From: Rhizobium sp. WYJ-E13
Lineage (GTDB): Bacteria > Pseudomonadota > Alphaproteobacteria > Rhizobiales > Rhizobiaceae
Assembly (NCBI RefSeq): GCF_018987265.1
Contig: NZ_CP076853.1
Coordinates: 992,001-1,056,000, forward strand
DNA: 64,000 bases
Direction of reading: 5' to 3'
Below the pieces are notes generated by a model. The model saw nothing but the letters and a program-made list of their open reading frames with translations. It was not told where the DNA came from and did no database searches. The position numbers and the translations under genes were made by a program. Positions 36,820-47,683 of this stretch are shown here, one piece after another. Within the stretch, counting starts at the first letter, position 1; each line of letters opens with the position of its first letter.

Positions 36820-37394
36820 CCCCCGCTGGCAATCAGACGCTCGTAGCGCAGCAGCCGAAGGGGATCATCGATCCCTCGACCGGCAAGCCGATCGGCAGCA
36901 ACGACGCGTTCTTCGGCGAAATCAACAACGAGCTCGCCGACAAGGGTTTTCTCGTTACCTCGACCGATGAGCTGATCAACTGGGCTCGTACCGGCTCGCT
37001 GATGTGGATGACTTTCGGTCTTGCCTGCTGTGCCGTCGAGATGATGCAGCTCTCCATGCCGCGTTACGACGTCGAGCGATTCGGTTTCGCGCCGCGCGCC
37101 TCGCCGCGCCAGTCGGACGTCATGATCGTCGCCGGCACGCTGACCAATAAGATGGCGCCCGCTCTCCGCAAGGTCTACGACCAGATGCCGGAGCCGCGCT
37201 ATGTCATCTCGATGGGCTCCTGCGCCAACGGTGGCGGCTACTATCACTATTCCTATTCGGTTGTTCGCGGTTGCGACCGCGTCGTGCCGATCGACATCTA
37301 CGTGCCGGGCTGTCCCCCCACGGCGGAGGCGCTGCTTTATGGCGTGCTTTTGCTGCAGAAGAAGATCCGCCGCACCGGCACGATCGAACGCTAA
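36810..37394 (+). CDS. nuoB: NADH-quinone oxidoreductase subunit B
   Basis: This peripheral subunit carries the terminal N2 [4Fe-4S] cluster that reduces quinone. The 194-aa product has the cluster ligands: adjacent cysteines in [11 protein letters not shown], one in [12 protein letters not shown], and one in [12 protein letters not shown]. The ATG at 36810 lies inside the end of nuoA and is preceded by GGGAG, so translation is coupled. The first 30 residues are a variable extension. Confidence 0.97.
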   Translation: MGVAPAGNQTLVAQQPKGIIDPSTGKPIGSNDAFFGEINNELADKGFLVTSTDELINWARTGSLMWMTFGLACCAVEMMQLSMPRYDVERFGFAPRASPRQSDVMIVAGTLTNKMAPALRKVYDQMPEPRYVISMGSCANGGGYYHYSYSVVRGCDRVVPIDIYVPGCPPTAEALLYGVLLLQKKIRRTGTIER

Positions 37395-37412
37395 GGGCAA
37401 GGACAGGACATC

Positions 37413-38015
37413 ATGAGCGAAGCCCTCACTGAGCTTTCGTCGTACCTTTCGGAAGCGCGCGGCAATTTGATTGCCGCCTCGCAGCTCAAATATGGCGAGC
37501 TGACGCTGACGACGACTGGCGACAATCTGATCCCGCTGCTGACCTTCCTGCGCGACGACGCCAATTGCGGCTTCGTCAACCTGACGGATATTTGCGGCGT
37601 CGACTGGCCGCAGCGCGAACTGCGCTTCGACGTCGTCTATCATCTTCTGTCTCCGAAGAAGAACTTGCGCATCCGCGTGAAGCTGGCGACCGACGAAGAT
37701 ACGCCGGTTCCGTCTGCCTGCGCCGTCTATCCGGGTGCCGACTGGTTCGAACGCGAGACCTGGGACATGTACGGCGTGCTTTTCACCGGCCATCCGGACC
37801 TGCGCCGCATCCTGACCGACTACGGTTTCGAGGGGCATCCGCTGCGCAAGGATTTCCCGACGACCGGTTTCGTCGAGGTTCGCTACGACGATGCGGCAAA
37901 GCGCGTCGTTTACGAGCCTGTCGAGCTGAAGCAGGAATTCCGTAATTTCGATTTCTTGTCCCCCTGGGAAGGCACGGAATACGTGCTGCCGGGCGACGAA
38001 AAGGCGAAGCAGTAA
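37413..38015 (+). CDS. nuoC: NADH-quinone oxidoreductase subunit C
   Basis: The 30-kDa peripheral subunit of complex I, 200 aa, separate from NuoD (not fused as in E. coli). The family signature [20 protein letters not shown] and [20 protein letters not shown] are present. It stabilises the NuoB-NuoD interface. The ATG follows AGGACAGGACATC, 18 bases after nuoB. Confidence 0.96.
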   Translation: MSEALTELSSYLSEARGNLIAASQLKYGELTLTTTGDNLIPLLTFLRDDANCGFVNLTDICGVDWPQRELRFDVVYHLLSPKKNLRIRVKLATDEDTPVPSACAVYPGADWFERETWDMYGVLFTGHPDLRRILTDYGFEGHPLRKDFPTTGFVEVRYDDAAKRVVYEPVELKQEFRNFDFLSPWEGTEYVLPGDEKAKQ

Positions 38016-38081
38016 GTTTGAGGCGTGTGGCGGGTTTTTGCCCGCCGTTCACTGACTACCCAAAAAAGCGAGCCCATCGCC

Positions 38082-39272
38082 ATGACCGAACATAACGTCC
38101 GTAACTTCAACATCAATTTCGGGCCGCAGCATCCGGCAGCGCACGGCGTTCTGCGTCTTGTGCTGGAGCTTGATGGCGAAATCGTGGAGCGCGTCGATCC
38201 GCATATCGGCCTGCTGCACCGCGGGACCGAAAAGCTGATTGAAACCAAGACCTACCTGCAGGCCGTTCCCTATTTCGATCGCCTCGACTACGTGGCGCCG
38301 ATGAACCAGGAGCATGCCTATGCGCTGGCCGTCGAGAAATTGATCGGCCTGGAAATCCCGATTCGCGGCCAGCTCATCCGTGTCCTTTATTCGGAAATCG
38401 GCCGTATCCTGTCGCATCTGCTGAACGTCACCACGCAGGCCATGGACGTCGGTGCGCTGACGCCGCCGCTCTGGGGCTTCGAAGAGCGCGAAAAGCTGAT
38501 GGTGTTCTATGAGCGCGCCAGCGGCTCCCGCATGCATGCCGCTTACTTCCGTCCGGGCGGCGTTCACCAGGACCTGCCGGAACAGCTCGTGCAGGATATC
38601 GGCAAATGGTGCGACGAATTCCCAGGCAAGCTCGACGATATCGACGACCTTCTGACCGGCAACCGCATCTTCAAACAGCGTAACGTCGATATCGGCGTCG
38701 TCTCGCTGGAAGATTGCTGGGCCTGGGGGTTCTCGGGCGTCATGGTGCGCGGTTCGGGCGCGGCCTGGGACCTGCGCCGCGCGCAGCCCTATGAATGCTA
38801 TTCGGATCTTGAGTTCGACATTCCGGTTGGCAAGAACGGCGACAACTACGATCGTTACCTGATCCGCATGATCGAGATGCGCGAATCCGTGAAGATCATG
38901 AAGCAGTGCGTGAACCGCCTGCTCGGTGATGCCAAGACGGGACCGTTCTCCTCGATCGACGGCAAGGTCGTTCCGCCGAAGCGTGGCGAGATGAAGCGTT
39001 CGATGGAAGCGCTGATCCACCACTTCAAGCTCTACACTGAAGGCTATCACGTTCCCGCCGGCGAGGTTTACGCTGCCGTCGAAGCGCCGAAGGGTGAGTT
39101 CGGCGTCTATCTCGTTTCCGACGGCACCAACAAGCCCTATCGCTGCAAGATTCGTGCTCCGGGTTATGCGCATCTGCAGGCGATGGACTTCATGTGCCGT
39201 GGTCACCAGCTTGCCGACGTCGCGGCCGTTCTCGGCTCGCTCGACATCGTGTTCGGCGAGGTGGACCGGTAA
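38082..39272 (+). CDS. nuoD: NADH-quinone oxidoreductase subunit D
   Basis: The 49-kDa subunit forms the quinone cavity with NuoB. It is 396 aa. [20 protein letters not shown] near the N-terminus carries the quinone-headgroup histidine, [14 protein letters not shown] follows, and the C-terminal half has [27 protein letters not shown]. The ATG at 38082 starts the standard [14 protein letters not shown]. Its TAA overlaps the ATG of the small secreted-protein gene by one base. Confidence 0.97.
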   Translation: MTEHNVRNFNINFGPQHPAAHGVLRLVLELDGEIVERVDPHIGLLHRGTEKLIETKTYLQAVPYFDRLDYVAPMNQEHAYALAVEKLIGLEIPIRGQLIRVLYSEIGRILSHLLNVTTQAMDVGALTPPLWGFEEREKLMVFYERASGSRMHAAYFRPGGVHQDLPEQLVQDIGKWCDEFPGKLDDIDDLLTGNRIFKQRNVDIGVVSLEDCWAWGFSGVMVRGSGAAWDLRRAQPYECYSDLEFDIPVGKNGDNYDRYLIRMIEMRESVKIMKQCVNRLLGDAKTGPFSSIDGKVVPPKRGEMKRSMEALIHHFKLYTEGYHVPAGEVYAAVEAPKGEFGVYLVSDGTNKPYRCKIRAPGYAHLQAMDFMCRGHQLADVAAVLGSLDIVFGEVDR

Positions 39273-39544
39273 TGCAGGCTCTGTCGCTTGCAGCAGCTCT
39301 CCTTCTTTCGGCTTCCGCTGCCTTTGCGCAGGAAGCCGGAAAGCTCGGCACGCCGCTGGGCCACGAAGAAGCGCAGCCGCCGGCAGAGCAATCGTCCATG
39401 GGCGACCTTTTGTCCAAGGGCTATCAAATCAAGGCCGCCGTGCCGAACGGCGGCAAGTTTGTGGTATTTATGCAAAAAGACCAGTCGGCCTATGCCTGTG
39501 AAATGCAGTCTCTGACTGCTTCGCGGTGTGGAACGCTAAACTGA
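39272..39544 (+). CDS. Small secreted protein in the nuo operon
   Basis: A 90-residue product with a signal peptide ([19 protein letters not shown], cleavage before QEAG) and a short mature domain with two cysteines (AYACEMQS and SRCGTLN). These could form one disulfide. The ATG shares one base with the nuoD stop codon, so it is translated as part of the operon. It is neither a core nor a known accessory subunit of complex I. The segment KGYQIKAAVPNGGKFVVFMQ recalls tiny rhizobial periplasmic proteins of unknown role. Confidence 0.75.
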   Translation: MQALSLAAALLLSASAAFAQEAGKLGTPLGHEEAQPPAEQSSMGDLLSKGYQIKAAVPNGGKFVVFMQKDQSAYACEMQSLTASRCGTLN

Positions 39545-39560
39545 CAAGGCGTGAGGAAGA

Positions 39561-40706
39561 ATGTCCGTTCGTCGATTAGCCGAAGATCAATTCCAGCCGG
39601 CCGCATTCGCTTTCAGCGATGAAAACGCGGTCTGGGCGGAAAAGACGATTCAGAAATATCCCGCAGGCCGTCAGCAGTCCGCGGTCATTCCGCTGTTGAT
39701 GCGTGCGCAGGAGCAGGATGGTTGGGTCACCCGCCCGGCGATCGAAAAGATCGCCGATATGCTGGACATGGCCTATATCCGTGTTCTCGAAGTCGCGACC
39801 TTCTACACCCAGTTCCAGCTGCATCCGGTCGGCACCCGCGCTCACGTGCAGGTCTGCGGCACGACACCTTGCATGCTGCGTGGCTCGGAAAAGCTGATGG
39901 GCGTCTGCCGCAGCAAGATCCACCAGCACCCGTTCGAACGCAACGCCGAAGGCACTTTGTCCTGGGAAGAAGTCGAGTGTCTCGGGGCCTGCGTCAACGC
40001 TCCGATGGTGATGATTGGCAAGGACACCTATGAGGACCTGACGCCGGAACGCCTGGAAGAGATCATCGATACGTTTGCTGCCGGCAACGGCGCCAGCGTC
40101 AAGGTCGGTCCGCAGATCGACCGTCACCTGTCCTCGCCCGAGGGCGGCCGGACGACGCTTCTCGACGACGTGACTGCGCCCCGCACCCGGACTGGCAAAG
40201 CCCCGGCTGCTGCTGTCGACGGCGCGCCGGTTCCTCCCTCTGAGGCCGCTCGCCCGAAGAGTACGGATGCCGAGACCAACGCCTCGCTGAAGACGCCGGC
40301 GACGTCGCCCAAGGCATCGGCCAAGAATGCGAAGGCTGCCGAAGTTCAGCCGCTGTCGGGCACTGCCGCTTCCGAGCCGGCGCCGAAGGCGACTGCTGCT
40401 GAAACCACCGCAAAGCCGTCGCTGACCGACAAGAATCGCCCGGCCGGCATCGAAAAGCCCGCTGCTCCCGATGATCTCAAGATGATCTCCGGCGTCGGTC
40501 CGAAGATCGAAGCGACGTTACATGAAATCGGCATCTTCACCTTCGCGCAGATCGCGGGCTGGAAGAAGGCCGAACGCGAATGGGTCGATAGCTTCCTGAA
40601 TTTCCGCGGCCGCATTGAGCGCGACGACTGGGTCAAACAGGCCAAGGCGCTCGCCAAGGGCGGCGAAGCGGAATATATCAAGGTCTTCGGCAAGAAGCCG
40701 CGGTAA
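39561..40706 (+). CDS. nuoE: NADH-quinone oxidoreductase subunit E with C-terminal helix-hairpin-helix extension
   Basis: The 24-kDa subunit bears the N1a [2Fe-2S] cluster in the NADH-oxidising module. The core is about residues 1-170, with ligands in CGTTPCMLRGSE and CLGACVNAPMV. The protein is 381 aa, roughly double the usual length of NuoE. After a Pro/Ala/Thr/Ser-rich linker (about 171-303) comes a domain (304-381) with DDLKMISGVGPKIE and GRIERDDWVKQAK, a helix-hairpin-helix type. A related domain occurs in the gene after nuoF. It ends 12 bases before nuoF. Confidence 0.93.
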   Translation: MSVRRLAEDQFQPAAFAFSDENAVWAEKTIQKYPAGRQQSAVIPLLMRAQEQDGWVTRPAIEKIADMLDMAYIRVLEVATFYTQFQLHPVGTRAHVQVCGTTPCMLRGSEKLMGVCRSKIHQHPFERNAEGTLSWEEVECLGACVNAPMVMIGKDTYEDLTPERLEEIIDTFAAGNGASVKVGPQIDRHLSSPEGGRTTLLDDVTAPRTRTGKAPAAAVDGAPVPPSEAARPKSTDAETNASLKTPATSPKASAKNAKAAEVQPLSGTAASEPAPKATAAETTAKPSLTDKNRPAGIEKPAAPDDLKMISGVGPKIEATLHEIGIFTFAQIAGWKKAEREWVDSFLNFRGRIERDDWVKQAKALAKGGEAEYIKVFGKKPR

Positions 40707-40718
40707 GAGGTGTGAGAC

Positions 40719-42023
<1,305 letters not shown>

Positions 42024-42027
42024 GCAC

Positions 42028-42690
42028 ATGACGACCAGCACGTCCGACAGCAAGGTGAGGGAAGGGGCCGCCGATTTCGCGGCTGACTTCGGTCGTCTTG
42101 CTGCCGGTATGCTGGAAAATGCGCGTGCCATGCCCATTCATCCACTGATGGCACATCCGGCGGCGGCATTCGCCGCGGCAACGGCGATCGGTTTCGGCCT
42201 CTCCACACAGATGGCTGGCGCCTTCTTCGGCGCGCTGCAGGGGGCGCTCGAAACGGCAAACATGGCTGCCGCAGCGCTCGACGAAACGCCGCCGGATGAA
42301 GACGCGCCGGAGATGGATGTCCGTCCGGAGAATATCCGCCGGCCGGCTGAAAAGACCGAGCTGGTTCGCAAGGCGGCAAAGCCGAAGCTGACGGTGGTTT
42401 CCACCAAGGCCCCGGCCGAGAAGGGTGCAAAGCCTGCTGCAGCTGCCAAGGCCAAGCCAGCCGCAAGGTCCAGGAAGGCTGACGATCTCAAGCTGATCGC
42501 CGGCATCGGTCCGAAGCTGGAGCAGGTGCTGAACGGAAAGGGCATCCGTACCTTCGCCGATATCGCGGCATGGAGCGATGCTGAGATTGCGAGCCTGGAT
42601 GCCGAACTCGGCGTCGACGGCCGTATCCTGCGCGACGATTGGGTCGGCCAGGCCAAGGTGCTGGCGACGCGGGGGCGCAGGAAGAAGTAA
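42028..42690 (+). CDS. Helix-hairpin-helix accessory protein in the nuo operon
   Basis: The 220-residue product has an N-terminal Ala-rich segment (residues about 38-75, HPLMAHPAAAFAAATAIGFG) that could be a weak membrane helix, a charged linker rich in Lys, Ala and Pro, and a C-terminal helix-hairpin-helix domain (152-220) DDLKLIAGIGPKLE... GRILRDDWVGQAK. By eye 37 of 65 positions match the C-terminal extension of NuoE encoded two genes upstream. It lies five bases after nuoF and is probably co-translated. It has no recognised role in complex I. Confidence 0.8.
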   Translation: MTTSTSDSKVREGAADFAADFGRLAAGMLENARAMPIHPLMAHPAAAFAAATAIGFGLSTQMAGAFFGALQGALETANMAAAALDETPPDEDAPEMDVRPENIRRPAEKTELVRKAAKPKLTVVSTKAPAEKGAKPAAAAKAKPAARSRKADDLKLIAGIGPKLEQVLNGKGIRTFADIAAWSDAEIASLDAELGVDGRILRDDWVGQAKVLATRGRRKK

Positions 42691-42770
42691 ATTTCCGGCC
42701 GAATGCGATGGCTGGAGGAGTGGCGGATCGATCGACGGGGCAGGGACTCCGGGTCGTAAAACCGATGGCG

Positions 42771-42789
42771 GGTTCCGGGTCTCGGAACC
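42771..42789 (+). repeat. Hairpin in the nuo operon spacer before nuoG
   Basis: GGTTCCG (42771-42777) pairs perfectly with CGGAACC (42783-42789) around GGTCT. It is GC-rich with no T-run after it, so it is more likely an RNA processing or stability element than a terminator. The surrounding 224-base spacer (42691-42914) is the largest in the operon. TTGGCA...TAGGTT (42842-42871) could be an internal promoter. Confidence 0.45.
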
Positions 42790-42914
42790 GGCAAAGGAAA
42801 ATTTGGGCAATACCAGCGCCAGGACGGATGAAATAACCGCCTTGGCAATATGGATGTTGCAAAAATAGGTTTGTTTGCCGGTACCCGGCGAATGGGAAAC
42901 AGGACTGAGTGACG

Positions 42915-44996
42915 ATGGCAAAACTGAGGATTGACGGTAACGAGATCGAAGTTCCGGATCATTTCACGCTGCTTCAGGCATGCGAAGAAGCCGGTGCTGA
43001 AGTTCCGCGCTTCTGCTTCCATGAGCGTCTGTCGGTTGCCGGCAATTGCCGCATGTGCCTCGTCGAGGTCAAGGGCGGCCCGCCGAAGCCTCAGGCTTCC
43101 TGCGCCATGGGCGTGCGCGATATCCGCGGCGGCCCGAACGGCGAACTGCCTGAAGTCTTCACCAACACGCCGATGGTCAAGAAGGCCCGCGAAGGCGTGA
43201 TGGAATTCCTGCTGATCAACCATCCGCTCGATTGCCCGATCTGCGACCAGGGTGGCGAATGCGACCTGCAGGACCAGGCCATGGCCTTCGGCATCGACAC
43301 GTCGCGCTATCAGGAAGACAAGCGCGCCGTCGAGGACAAGTATATCGGCCCGCTCGTCAAGACGGTCATGAACCGCTGCATTCACTGCACGCGTTGCGTC
43401 CGTTTCACGACTGAGGTCGCCGGCATCTCCGAACTCGGCCTGATCGGCCGCGGCGAGGACGCCGAAATCACCACCTATCTCGAGCAGGCCATGACCTCGG
43501 AGCTGCAGGGCAACGTCGTCGACCTCTGCCCGGTCGGTGCCCTGACCTCCAAACCCTTCGCTTTCACGGCCCGTCCGTGGGAACTGAACAAGACCGAATC
43601 GATCGACGTCATGGACGCCGTCGGCTCCGCGATCCGTGTCGATACGCGTGGCCGCGAAGTCATGCGCATTCTGCCGCGCGTCAATGAAGCCGTGAACGAA
43701 GAGTGGATTTCGGACAAGACCCGCCACGTCTGGGACGGCCTGAAGACGCAGCGCCTCGACCGGCCCTACGTCCGCAAGGGCGGCCGTCTGCAGCCGGCGA
43801 CCTGGGGCGAAGCCTTCGGCGCCATCAAGGCAGCCGTTTCTGCGACATCGGGCGACAAAATCGGTGCGATCGCCGGAGACCTCGCTTCGGTCGAAGAAAT
43901 GTACGCGCTCTCCGAATTGGTGAAGTCGCTTGGTTCCGAGAACCTCGACTGTCGCCAGGATGGGGCGGCACTTGATCCGTCGCTCGGCCGTGCAAGCTAC
44001 CTCTTCAATCCGACCATTGCGGGCATCGAACAGGCTGACGCGCTGCTCATCATCGGCGCGAACCCGCGCTTCGAGGCTGCAATCCTCAACGCTCGCATCC
44101 GCAAGCGTTACCGTCGCGGCGGCTTCCCGATCGGTGTGATCGGTGAAGGCGGCGAGATGCGTTACAAGTATGATTATCTCGGTGCTGGTCCGGACACGCT
44201 GAAGGACATTCTCGACGGCGGCCACGCCTTCGCAGAGGTTCTTTCCAAGGCGTCCAAGCCAATGATCATTATCGGCCAGGGTGCTCTGACCCGTACCGAC
44301 GGCGCAGGCGTTCTCGCAACAGCCGCCAAGCTCGCCGTCAATGTCGGCGCGCTCGCCGAAGGCTGGAACGGTTTTGCCGTGCTCCACACTGCGGCCTCCC
44401 GCGTCGGCGGCCTCGATCTCGGCTTCGTGCCGGGCGCCAACGGCGTCAACGCTGCCGACATGCTGAAAGCCATGGACGTGCTCTTCCTGCTCGGTGCCGA
44501 TGAGTTCGACCTCGCAGCCAAGACCGCGAAGTTCACGGTCTACATCGGCTCGCATGGCGATAACGGCGCACATGGTGCCGATGTCATCCTGCCGGCTGCC
44601 GCCTATACGGAAAAGTCCGGTACTTGGGTCAACACCGAAGGCCGCGTCCAGATCGGCAACCGCGCCGGCTTCGCACCGGGCGACGCCCGCGAGGACTGGG
44701 CGATCATTCGCGCCCTTTCCGACGTGCTCGGCAAGAAGCTTTCCTTTGATTCGCTCGGCGAATTGCGCGGCAAGCTCTATGCGGCATTCCCGCATTTTGC
44801 GGCTGTCGACGAGATCGCCGAAGGTAACAGCGCCCAAATTGCCGCACTGGCGAAAAAAGCCGGCAAGATGAACAAATCCGGGTTTGCGTCGCCGGTCAAA
44901 GACTTCTATTTGACGAACCCGATAGCGCGCGCCTCGGCTGTCATGGCCGAGTGCTCGGCATTGGCCCGCAACAATTTCAAAGTCGCGGCAGAGTAA
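42915..44996 (+). CDS. nuoG: NADH-quinone oxidoreductase subunit G
   Basis: The 75-kDa subunit (693 aa) holds N1b, N4 and N5 clusters and routes electrons through the peripheral arm. [2Fe-2S] ligands lie in CFHERLSVAGNCRMCLVEV, the His/Cys N5 ligands in NHPLDCPICDQGGECDLQ, and N4 ligands in RCIHCTRCVRF plus NVVDLCPVGALTSKP. The C-terminal half is the molybdopterin-oxidoreductase-like domain without cofactor. The ATG at 42915 (MAKLRIDGNEIEV) is chosen over a GTG two codons upstream because it fits the family. Confidence 0.97.
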   Translation: MAKLRIDGNEIEVPDHFTLLQACEEAGAEVPRFCFHERLSVAGNCRMCLVEVKGGPPKPQASCAMGVRDIRGGPNGELPEVFTNTPMVKKAREGVMEFLLINHPLDCPICDQGGECDLQDQAMAFGIDTSRYQEDKRAVEDKYIGPLVKTVMNRCIHCTRCVRFTTEVAGISELGLIGRGEDAEITTYLEQAMTSELQGNVVDLCPVGALTSKPFAFTARPWELNKTESIDVMDAVGSAIRVDTRGREVMRILPRVNEAVNEEWISDKTRHVWDGLKTQRLDRPYVRKGGRLQPATWGEAFGAIKAAVSATSGDKIGAIAGDLASVEEMYALSELVKSLGSENLDCRQDGAALDPSLGRASYLFNPTIAGIEQADALLIIGANPRFEAAILNARIRKRYRRGGFPIGVIGEGGEMRYKYDYLGAGPDTLKDILDGGHAFAEVLSKASKPMIIIGQGALTRTDGAGVLATAAKLAVNVGALAEGWNGFAVLHTAASRVGGLDLGFVPGANGVNAADMLKAMDVLFLLGADEFDLAAKTAKFTVYIGSHGDNGAHGADVILPAAAYTEKSGTWVNTEGRVQIGNRAGFAPGDAREDWAIIRALSDVLGKKLSFDSLGELRGKLYAAFPHFAAVDEIAEGNSAQIAALAKKAGKMNKSGFASPVKDFYLTNPIARASAVMAECSALARNNFKVAAE

Positions 44997-45008
44997 GGGC
45001 AGGAACTC

Positions 45009-46055
45009 ATGGATTCTTTCTTCTCGACCTATGTCTGGCCGGCGATCATCATGATCGGTCAGTCGCTGCTGCTGCTCGTCTGCCTGCTGGTCTTCATCGC
45101 TTACGTCCTGCTTGCCGACCGCAAGATCTGGGCTGCCGTCCAGCTTCGCCGCGGGCCGAACGTCGTCGGTCCCTTCGGCCTGTTCCAGTCCTTCGCCGAC
45201 CTTCTGAAGTTCGTCTTCAAGGAGCCGGTCATTCCGGCCGGAGCCAATAAGGCGGTCTTCCTGCTGGCTCCGCTGGTCACCGTGCTTCTGGCGCTGTCGA
45301 CCTGGGCGGTCGTGCCGCTCGCCGACGGCTGGGTGATTGCCAACATCAATGTCGGCATTCTGTATATCTTCGCGATCTCTTCGCTTGAGGTTTACGGCAT
45401 CATCATGGGCGGCTGGGCTTCGAACTCGAAGTATCCGTTTCTCGGCGCGCTGCGCTCGGCAGCGCAGATGGTGTCCTATGAGGTTTCGATCGGTTTCGTC
45501 ATTGTCACGGTACTTCTCTGCGTCGGTTCGCTGAACCTGACCGATATCGTCAATGCGCAGCATACGGGCCTTGGCACCATGCTCGGCCTGCCGGCATCGT
45601 TCCTCGACTGGCATTGGCTGTCGCTCTTCCCGATGTTCATCGTCTTCTTCATCTCGGCGCTCGCCGAGACGAACCGCCCGCCCTTCGACCTTCCGGAAGC
45701 CGAATCGGAACTCGTCGCCGGCTTCATGGTCGAATACGGCTCTGCTCCCTACATGATGTTCATGCTCGGCGAATATGCGGCCGTCGTCCTGATGTGCTCG
45801 CTGACGACGATCCTCTTCCTCGGTGGCTGGCTGCCGCCGGTCGACTTCTGGCTCATCAACTGGGTGCCCGGCATCATCTGGTTCATGCTGAAGGCGTGCC
45901 TGGTGTTCTTCATGTTCGCCATGGTCAAGGCTTTCGTGCCGCGTTACCGCTACGACCAGCTCATGCGTCTCGGCTGGAAGGTCTTCCTTCCGCTGTCGCT
46001 CGCCATGGTCGTCATCGTTGCATTCGTGCTGAAACTGACGGGATGGGCCGGCTGA
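45009..46055 (+). CDS. nuoH: NADH-quinone oxidoreductase subunit H
   Basis: This membrane subunit (348 aa, eight helices) completes the quinone chamber. Family motifs: [34 protein letters not shown], and [20 protein letters not shown], the last carrying the conserved acidic loop that couples quinone chemistry to proton movement. It starts 12 bases after nuoG. Confidence 0.97.
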   Translation: MDSFFSTYVWPAIIMIGQSLLLLVCLLVFIAYVLLADRKIWAAVQLRRGPNVVGPFGLFQSFADLLKFVFKEPVIPAGANKAVFLLAPLVTVLLALSTWAVVPLADGWVIANINVGILYIFAISSLEVYGIIMGGWASNSKYPFLGALRSAAQMVSYEVSIGFVIVTVLLCVGSLNLTDIVNAQHTGLGTMLGLPASFLDWHWLSLFPMFIVFFISALAETNRPPFDLPEAESELVAGFMVEYGSAPYMMFMLGEYAAVVLMCSLTTILFLGGWLPPVDFWLINWVPGIIWFMLKACLVFFMFAMVKAFVPRYRYDQLMRLGWKVFLPLSLAMVVIVAFVLKLTGWAG

Positions 46056-46091
46056 TGTCCAACCTCGTTTCCGGCAAAATGGGAGAATAAG

Positions 46092-46583
46092 ATGGGAAGC
46101 CTGTCCGCCTCCATCAACTCGCTTTTCCTTAAGGAATTCGTCGGCGCCTTCTTCTTGTCGATGCGCTACTTCTTCAAGCAGAAGGCGACGATCAACTACC
46201 CTTTCGAAAAGGGGCCGGTCAGCCCGCGCTTCCGCGGCGAACATGCGCTGCGCCGTTATCCGAACGGCGAAGAGCGTTGCATCGCCTGCAAGCTGTGCGA
46301 AGCGATCTGTCCCGCTCAGGCGATCACCATCGAAGCCGGCCCGCGCCGCAACGATGGCACGCGCCGCACGGTGCGTTACGATATCGACATGGTGAAGTGC
46401 ATCTATTGCGGCTTCTGCCAGGAGGCATGCCCGGTCGATGCGATCGTCGAAGGCCCGAATTTCGAATTCGCCACCGAAACCCGTGAAGAGCTCTACTTCG
46501 ACAAGCAGCGGCTGCTCGAAAACGGCGACCGGTGGGAGCGTGAAATCGCCCGCAACATTGCGATCGATGCGCCGTACCGCTGA
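46092..46583 (+). CDS. nuoI: NADH-quinone oxidoreductase subunit I
   Basis: Ferredoxin-like subunit (163 aa) with the two [4Fe-4S] clusters N6a and N6b. The motifs [16 protein letters not shown] and [16 protein letters not shown] each give CxxCxxCxxxCP. The N-terminal helix includes [21 protein letters not shown]. It passes electrons to NuoB. The ATG follows GGGAGAATAAG. Confidence 0.97.
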   Translation: MGSLSASINSLFLKEFVGAFFLSMRYFFKQKATINYPFEKGPVSPRFRGEHALRRYPNGEERCIACKLCEAICPAQAITIEAGPRRNDGTRRTVRYDIDMVKCIYCGFCQEACPVDAIVEGPNFEFATETREELYFDKQRLLENGDRWEREIARNIAIDAPYR

Positions 46584-46724
46584 TTGAGATTGAAATGCCG
46601 TGGAGAGGGCGCTCTTGCCTGCCGCGGTCAACATGCACCGGGGCTTTGCCGGCGAAAGCTGTGCGAGGTCCTATCGGGCAGGGAAACTCCCGGCTGCCCG
46701 GGGGAAGATGAAAAAGGCACCAAC

Positions 46725-47342
46725 ATGGGTCTGCAGGCTCTATTTTTCTATCTTTTCGCCTTTGTCGCGATAGCGTCGGCGTTCATGGTTATCTGGGCGA
46801 AGAACCCGGTTCACTCGGTTCTGTTCCTGATCCTGGTGTTCTTCAATGCGGCCGGTCTCTTCCTGCTGCTGGGTGCCGAATTCCTGGCGATGATCCTGCT
46901 CGTCGTCTATGTCGGCGCGGTCGCGGTTCTCTTCCTCTTCGTGGTGATGATGCTCGACATCGACTTCACTGAGCTTCGCGCCGGTGTTCTCGAATATGCG
47001 CCGATCGGCGCGCTGATCGGCCTCATCCTCGCGGCTGAGCTGATCGTCGTTGTCGGCGGCAGCGTGATCTCGCCGGAGGTCGCCAAGACGGTCGCCATGC
47101 CGATCCCGGCTCTCACCGAGCGCACCAATACGGCCGCGCTCGGCGACGTGCTCTACACGAATTACGTCTACTTCTTCCAGATCGCCGGTCTGGTCCTGCT
47201 GGTCGCCATGATCGGCGCGATCGTGCTGACGCTGAGGCATCGCACCAACATCAAGCGGCAGAATATTTCCCGCCAGGTTGCCCGCACGCCCGCGACTGCC
47301 GTCGAGGTGGTCAAGGTCAAGCCGGGGCAGGGCGTGAACTGA
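46725..47342 (+). CDS. nuoJ: NADH-quinone oxidoreductase subunit J
   Basis: Membrane subunit (205 aa, five helices) with the [19 protein letters not shown] segment that forms the pi-bulge helix of the proton path. The ATG at 46725 ([11 protein letters not shown]) follows a run AAAAAGGCACCAAC. The open frame upstream to 46584 is not part of the protein. The 141-base spacer from nuoI is unusually long for this operon. Confidence 0.95.
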   Translation: MGLQALFFYLFAFVAIASAFMVIWAKNPVHSVLFLILVFFNAAGLFLLLGAEFLAMILLVVYVGAVAVLFLFVVMMLDIDFTELRAGVLEYAPIGALIGLILAAELIVVVGGSVISPEVAKTVAMPIPALTERTNTAALGDVLYTNYVYFFQIAGLVLLVAMIGAIVLTLRHRTNIKRQNISRQVARTPATAVEVVKVKPGQGVN

Positions 47343-47367
47343 ACCGAGAGGTCAAGGAACAAAGAAC

Positions 47368-47676
47368 ATGGTCATCGGACTCTCCCACTATCTCACGGTC
47401 AGCGCCATCCTCTTCACGATCGGCATCTTCGGTATTTTCCTGAACCGGAAGAACATCATCGTCATCCTGATGTCGGTCGAATTGATCCTGCTGTCGGTCA
47501 ACATCAACATGGTCGCCTTCTCATCGTTCCTCAACGACATCGTCGGCCAGGTGTTCGCATTGTTCATCCTGACCGTTGCTGCTGCAGAAGCGGCGATCGG
47601 TCTTGCAATTCTCGTTGTCTTCTACCGCAACCGCGGTTCGATCGCGGTCGAAGACGTCAATATGATGAAGGGCTGA
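47368..47676 (+). CDS. nuoK: NADH-quinone oxidoreductase subunit K
   Basis: A 102-aa three-helix subunit with the two conserved membrane glutamates in [16 protein letters not shown] and [17 protein letters not shown], essential for proton transfer along the membrane arm. It starts 25 bases after nuoJ and is followed after seven bases by nuoL. Confidence 0.97.
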   Translation: MVIGLSHYLTVSAILFTIGIFGIFLNRKNIIVILMSVELILLSVNINMVAFSSFLNDIVGQVFALFILTVAAAEAAIGLAILVVFYRNRGSIAVEDVNMMKG

Positions 47677-47683
47677 GCGGCTC

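Noticed and set aside
42138-46634. A 1498-codon open frame on the minus strand across the nuo genes
   Set aside because: It is antisense to nuoG, nuoH and nuoI, whose protein families are unmistakable. High-GC coding strands with GC-rich third positions routinely leave the opposite frame open; its translation shows no recognisable family.
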